A stretch of DNA of 64,000 nt. Source: Pampus argenteus (Eukaryota; Chordata; Actinopteri; Scombriformes; Stromateidae). The translations under genes were made by a program, and so were the position numbers. Positions 56,901 to 60,694 of the stretch are shown here, one piece after another (positions within the stretch are counted from its first letter, which is position 1; each line of letters opens with the position of its first letter). Under the pieces are notes generated by a model, which worked only from the letters and a program-made list of their open reading frames with translations, was not told the DNA's origin and did no database searches. The stretch covers positions 13,342,501-13,406,500 of the forward strand of contig CM072862.1 in assembly GCA_036937835.1 (NCBI GenBank), written 5' to 3'.

Positions 56901-59900
56901 CATACTGCACTGGTAAAGGCACAGCCGTTGAGATCAATAGTATGCATGCCAAAATTGACAACAGAGAAATATATATCATTAAATTATGTACACTTCCAGC
57001 CAATGAAAAAAACTAGAGTACGTTTACAAGCACATATGTCTTACATAGGCAACACCACATAAATAAGATATATAAAAAAAACTGTTGAAATATAAAACTC
57101 AATAACAACCTCAGTGAAACGAATAATGAAGCATTTTTAGTTAGTGAGCCAGAAATAAAATTGGTTTAGCTGTCAGAAATAGTATCCCATCTGATGGATT
57201 GGAGTGAGCTATATCACATAGGAAAGTCAGTATAAATTGTTATCATTGTTATTGCTCCAGCATAACATAAGATATATAATCACCTGTGATCCATATGACA
57301 ATAACAGGCACTAACCTAAACTGACAGGGAAGTTTGACTATCAAAATTCCATAGAAATTCTAAATCCTTATTTCTTTGGATTTGATTTTAACAGTGGGTA
57401 TGATGCACTTTATGCCAGCCTGTTAACTGAGCCATTACATACTACAACAGTAAAGAATGACATTGAGGTCTAAAACTAGTTCCATAAAATGAGCATGTGC
57501 TCCAGGACTAGACTTTTACAACATACATAGCATAACATACTTTAAGAAACTTAATTTAATGTCATGCCAGTAATTATTTTACTTGCAGATTACTGTTCAA
57601 TTTTTTGACATTAATAACTATCGTTCTCACTTCATGACCCATTTCTGCCCTTAATCGAACCTTTCCTCCTCTATGCTTAAAAAAACATTTCCTGTCTGTC
57701 CAATTTCATCATCTTTTTCAACAGTTAGCAGTATACACAGTGCTAGTATTAGCTGATGCATTGTATAAAATAATGGATCACGATGCAACCACGTATGCAA
57801 CCTGGCTTGAGCCGAATGTGTAAACAGGCAGGCGGGAAACAAGCTGGAAGAGTCTTGGTCTACTAGTCAGGTTGTAAGTGTCGCTCTACAGTTGGCTTAT
57901 ACAGATCCCACAGCACTACAACTGATAATTTTCAAACTCAGCATCGACTCTCAACAGCTGAAATGCAATAAGCTTACTCTGCTGGCCTCAAAACAGAACG
58001 CTCAGCAGGGCAGAATTCATCCTGCAGCTGAAGACCTCATTGAGATGCAAGACGCTGCATTTGGCACTGTACCCTGTTAAACTCACAAATCCCTACCAAT
58101 GGAATTTAAGCTGCTAAAATCGTAACACGCTCAGCGCTTTTAATGCTAGAACAATTTGGTGTAGCCTAAATTCAAAGTACAGTTCTACAAAGTTTGTGGG
58201 TGGGTGCATGTGTGTGCGTGTGTGTCTCACTCTATATGAAAGACTGAATTGCCAGAATATTTGTGCATTTTTTTGCAACAGCAATGAGATGACTAACATC
58301 ACAAATGCTTTTTAGTTAATGTTGTTGACCTGTAGTTTGAATGCACACATATATTTTTAGCATTGTGACTCCAGTGAAAGACAACCCTGTGTTTCACCGT
58401 TCTGTTACATAAAATCACTAAAAACTATTAAGAGACCAGTTGAATACAGCTGTTGTTTCACATTAACTGTATTTGGATTTTCTGTGCAAGTGTGTACAAG
58501 TACTTGTGTTTCCTTGTTTGAGCCGTTCTGGACTCTCTTGGTGTCTGTTTGGTACATTAACTTTAAGTCTCTCTTCTTGCTGTAGGTGTAAGTCCAGGAA
58601 TCTGTGGAGACCCAGGTATCCCTCCACACGGTGCCCGTTTGGGAGGGGAAGAATTTAAAACCAAGAGCCTGCTGCGTTTCATCTGCGAGGCGGGATATAG
58701 TCTGATTGGCTCAGCTGAGAGGACCTGCCTTCACAATGGAACCTGGAGTGGCACACATCCCGTCTGTCAAGGTGGGAAAAACAACCATTTATGTGACTCA
58801 TGTTGAAAATTTGACTCTACTGGAAGATGGAACAATAGTCATTAGACACCTATACTGCAACTCACACTTCAAACAGCATACAAAATGCCATTATTTTTCA
58901 TAGAGATGACATTTAATCCCATCAAAACTGAAATATGTCACACCATTCTGCATCAGTACACCATATTTTATATTCTGTTTTGCTTTCATCAGGATGGTGT
59001 CTGAGGCAGTTTCTTGTTTCCTTATATCCAATTTATTGATCAGTCATTTAAAACAGATACTTGTGGCCTGTTGTACGAGGTGCTATATTTATATGCACCC
59101 TTTATTAAACCAGTTTTATAGTGAAAGGATGCTGCTTACTTTATGCAACAACCTGCATCTAACAACATAACAACTGAGATGAGTTCGGAAAACGTTGTAC
59201 ATTTTGATAGCAACTTATCCTGGTTTAATTCGAGGTTACATTTGGGTGCCAACCCAGATTTTATTAAACATTTCTGTAAAAATAAACATTGCCGTAAAAC
59301 GAAGCAGTGCAGATTTTGTATAAAACCACTGTACATCTGTGGCATATGGACTTCATTTTTCAGATATTTATGTCAAAATAAATCAGCTCACTCTCCAAAG
59401 TTGAACAGCTTTATCTTTAGGGAATACAGTGCCATTCGGTTACTTGGCACGTTAATGATAGTATATATATATAAATATATACAACACACAGATTTAATGT
59501 GGCATTTAACTTCCGTAACTTGTGATCTTATCTGTTCTAATATGTCATTTAACATGGAGCTGCAAGTTCACATAATGTACAATGTTTATGGGTGTTTATA
59601 ACTGTGTGGCCTAGATACAAAGGATTGAAGTGTGTCACTCCTAACTGACTGAGCTGGATCTTCCACAGCACTGTGGTAATAAAATGCATCCTATACAACA
59701 GCAGTTTTCAAAGGCACTCTTTAAACCCATGGGGGTTTATGGGGAAATTAAAGTGGGTCCCCATAGTGCTGTAGAGAAACCGGAATACTAAGATGCCACC
59801 TATGTTACCTTCCCTATTCCCTACTATGTTAGTTAGGCTGAATAAAACACTGCTGACATTAATTCCATTGCAGTCTGTTGCAGAGTCAGATAGATGGGTC

Positions 59901-60663
59901 GTGTTCAAGCTGTAATGTGTGTGCATAGGGAAGGCAAGAATGAGTCATACAGTTTCAGTGTATGATCTATATTATTGTGTGGATGTGACCCAAAACACCA
60001 CCAGTATACTAATTATAGAATACTGAACATCATCAAGACCATAGTGACCTCAATGAGAAAAATATGCACTACTTTTCACATAAATAAATATTTAGCTGGA
60101 AAATTGTAGTTCCTGTAAGTAATGTTGACCAGAATGCCATATACCTTGGTCAATAATTTTCATCTGCTGATTTACATAAAAAAGTGATTCCAGTTTTAAG
60201 AACATTACTACTTAGAAATTGTTTTTAAAATGATTCAGAATGTTAATAGAAACCTATAATGTGATTTGCCAGCAATCAATAACTTCAGATTGTATCTGGT
60301 TGTGGAATAAAACTCTTAAACAGAAGCACACCTCTCCCTACAACTCCAAGACACGGGATTTGAAACCATAATGATATCATGCATCTAACTGTATGGAAAG
60401 ATGTGTGGCTGAGACTTTATAACTACGACACAATTAATTTTACTTCAGATTTTTTGAGTTAGTTGGTTTGTTACATGTATTGAATGATTGCCATAAAAAC
60501 CTAGCCCTCTAGTGTTGCTGTCACCCAAACACACACATCTTTGAGATGTGTGTGTGTACGCCATTGTATAACACTAATTATTTATATCTGTCTACAGTTG
60601 TTTTTCATTAAGCTAATAGTGGTTAAAAGCTGATTCAAAAAGGATGAGACATCTATCACTGAG

Positions 60664-60694
<31 letters not shown>

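Noticed and set aside
59063..59290. GGCCTGTTGTACGAGG and following sequence resembling an old DNA transposon end
   Set aside because: Only a vague resemblance; no second end located.
59143..59601. Open frame of 152 codons on the + strand in the sushi 22/23 intron
   Set aside because: No recognisable domain or composition bias; probably chance, possibly inside a worn transposon.
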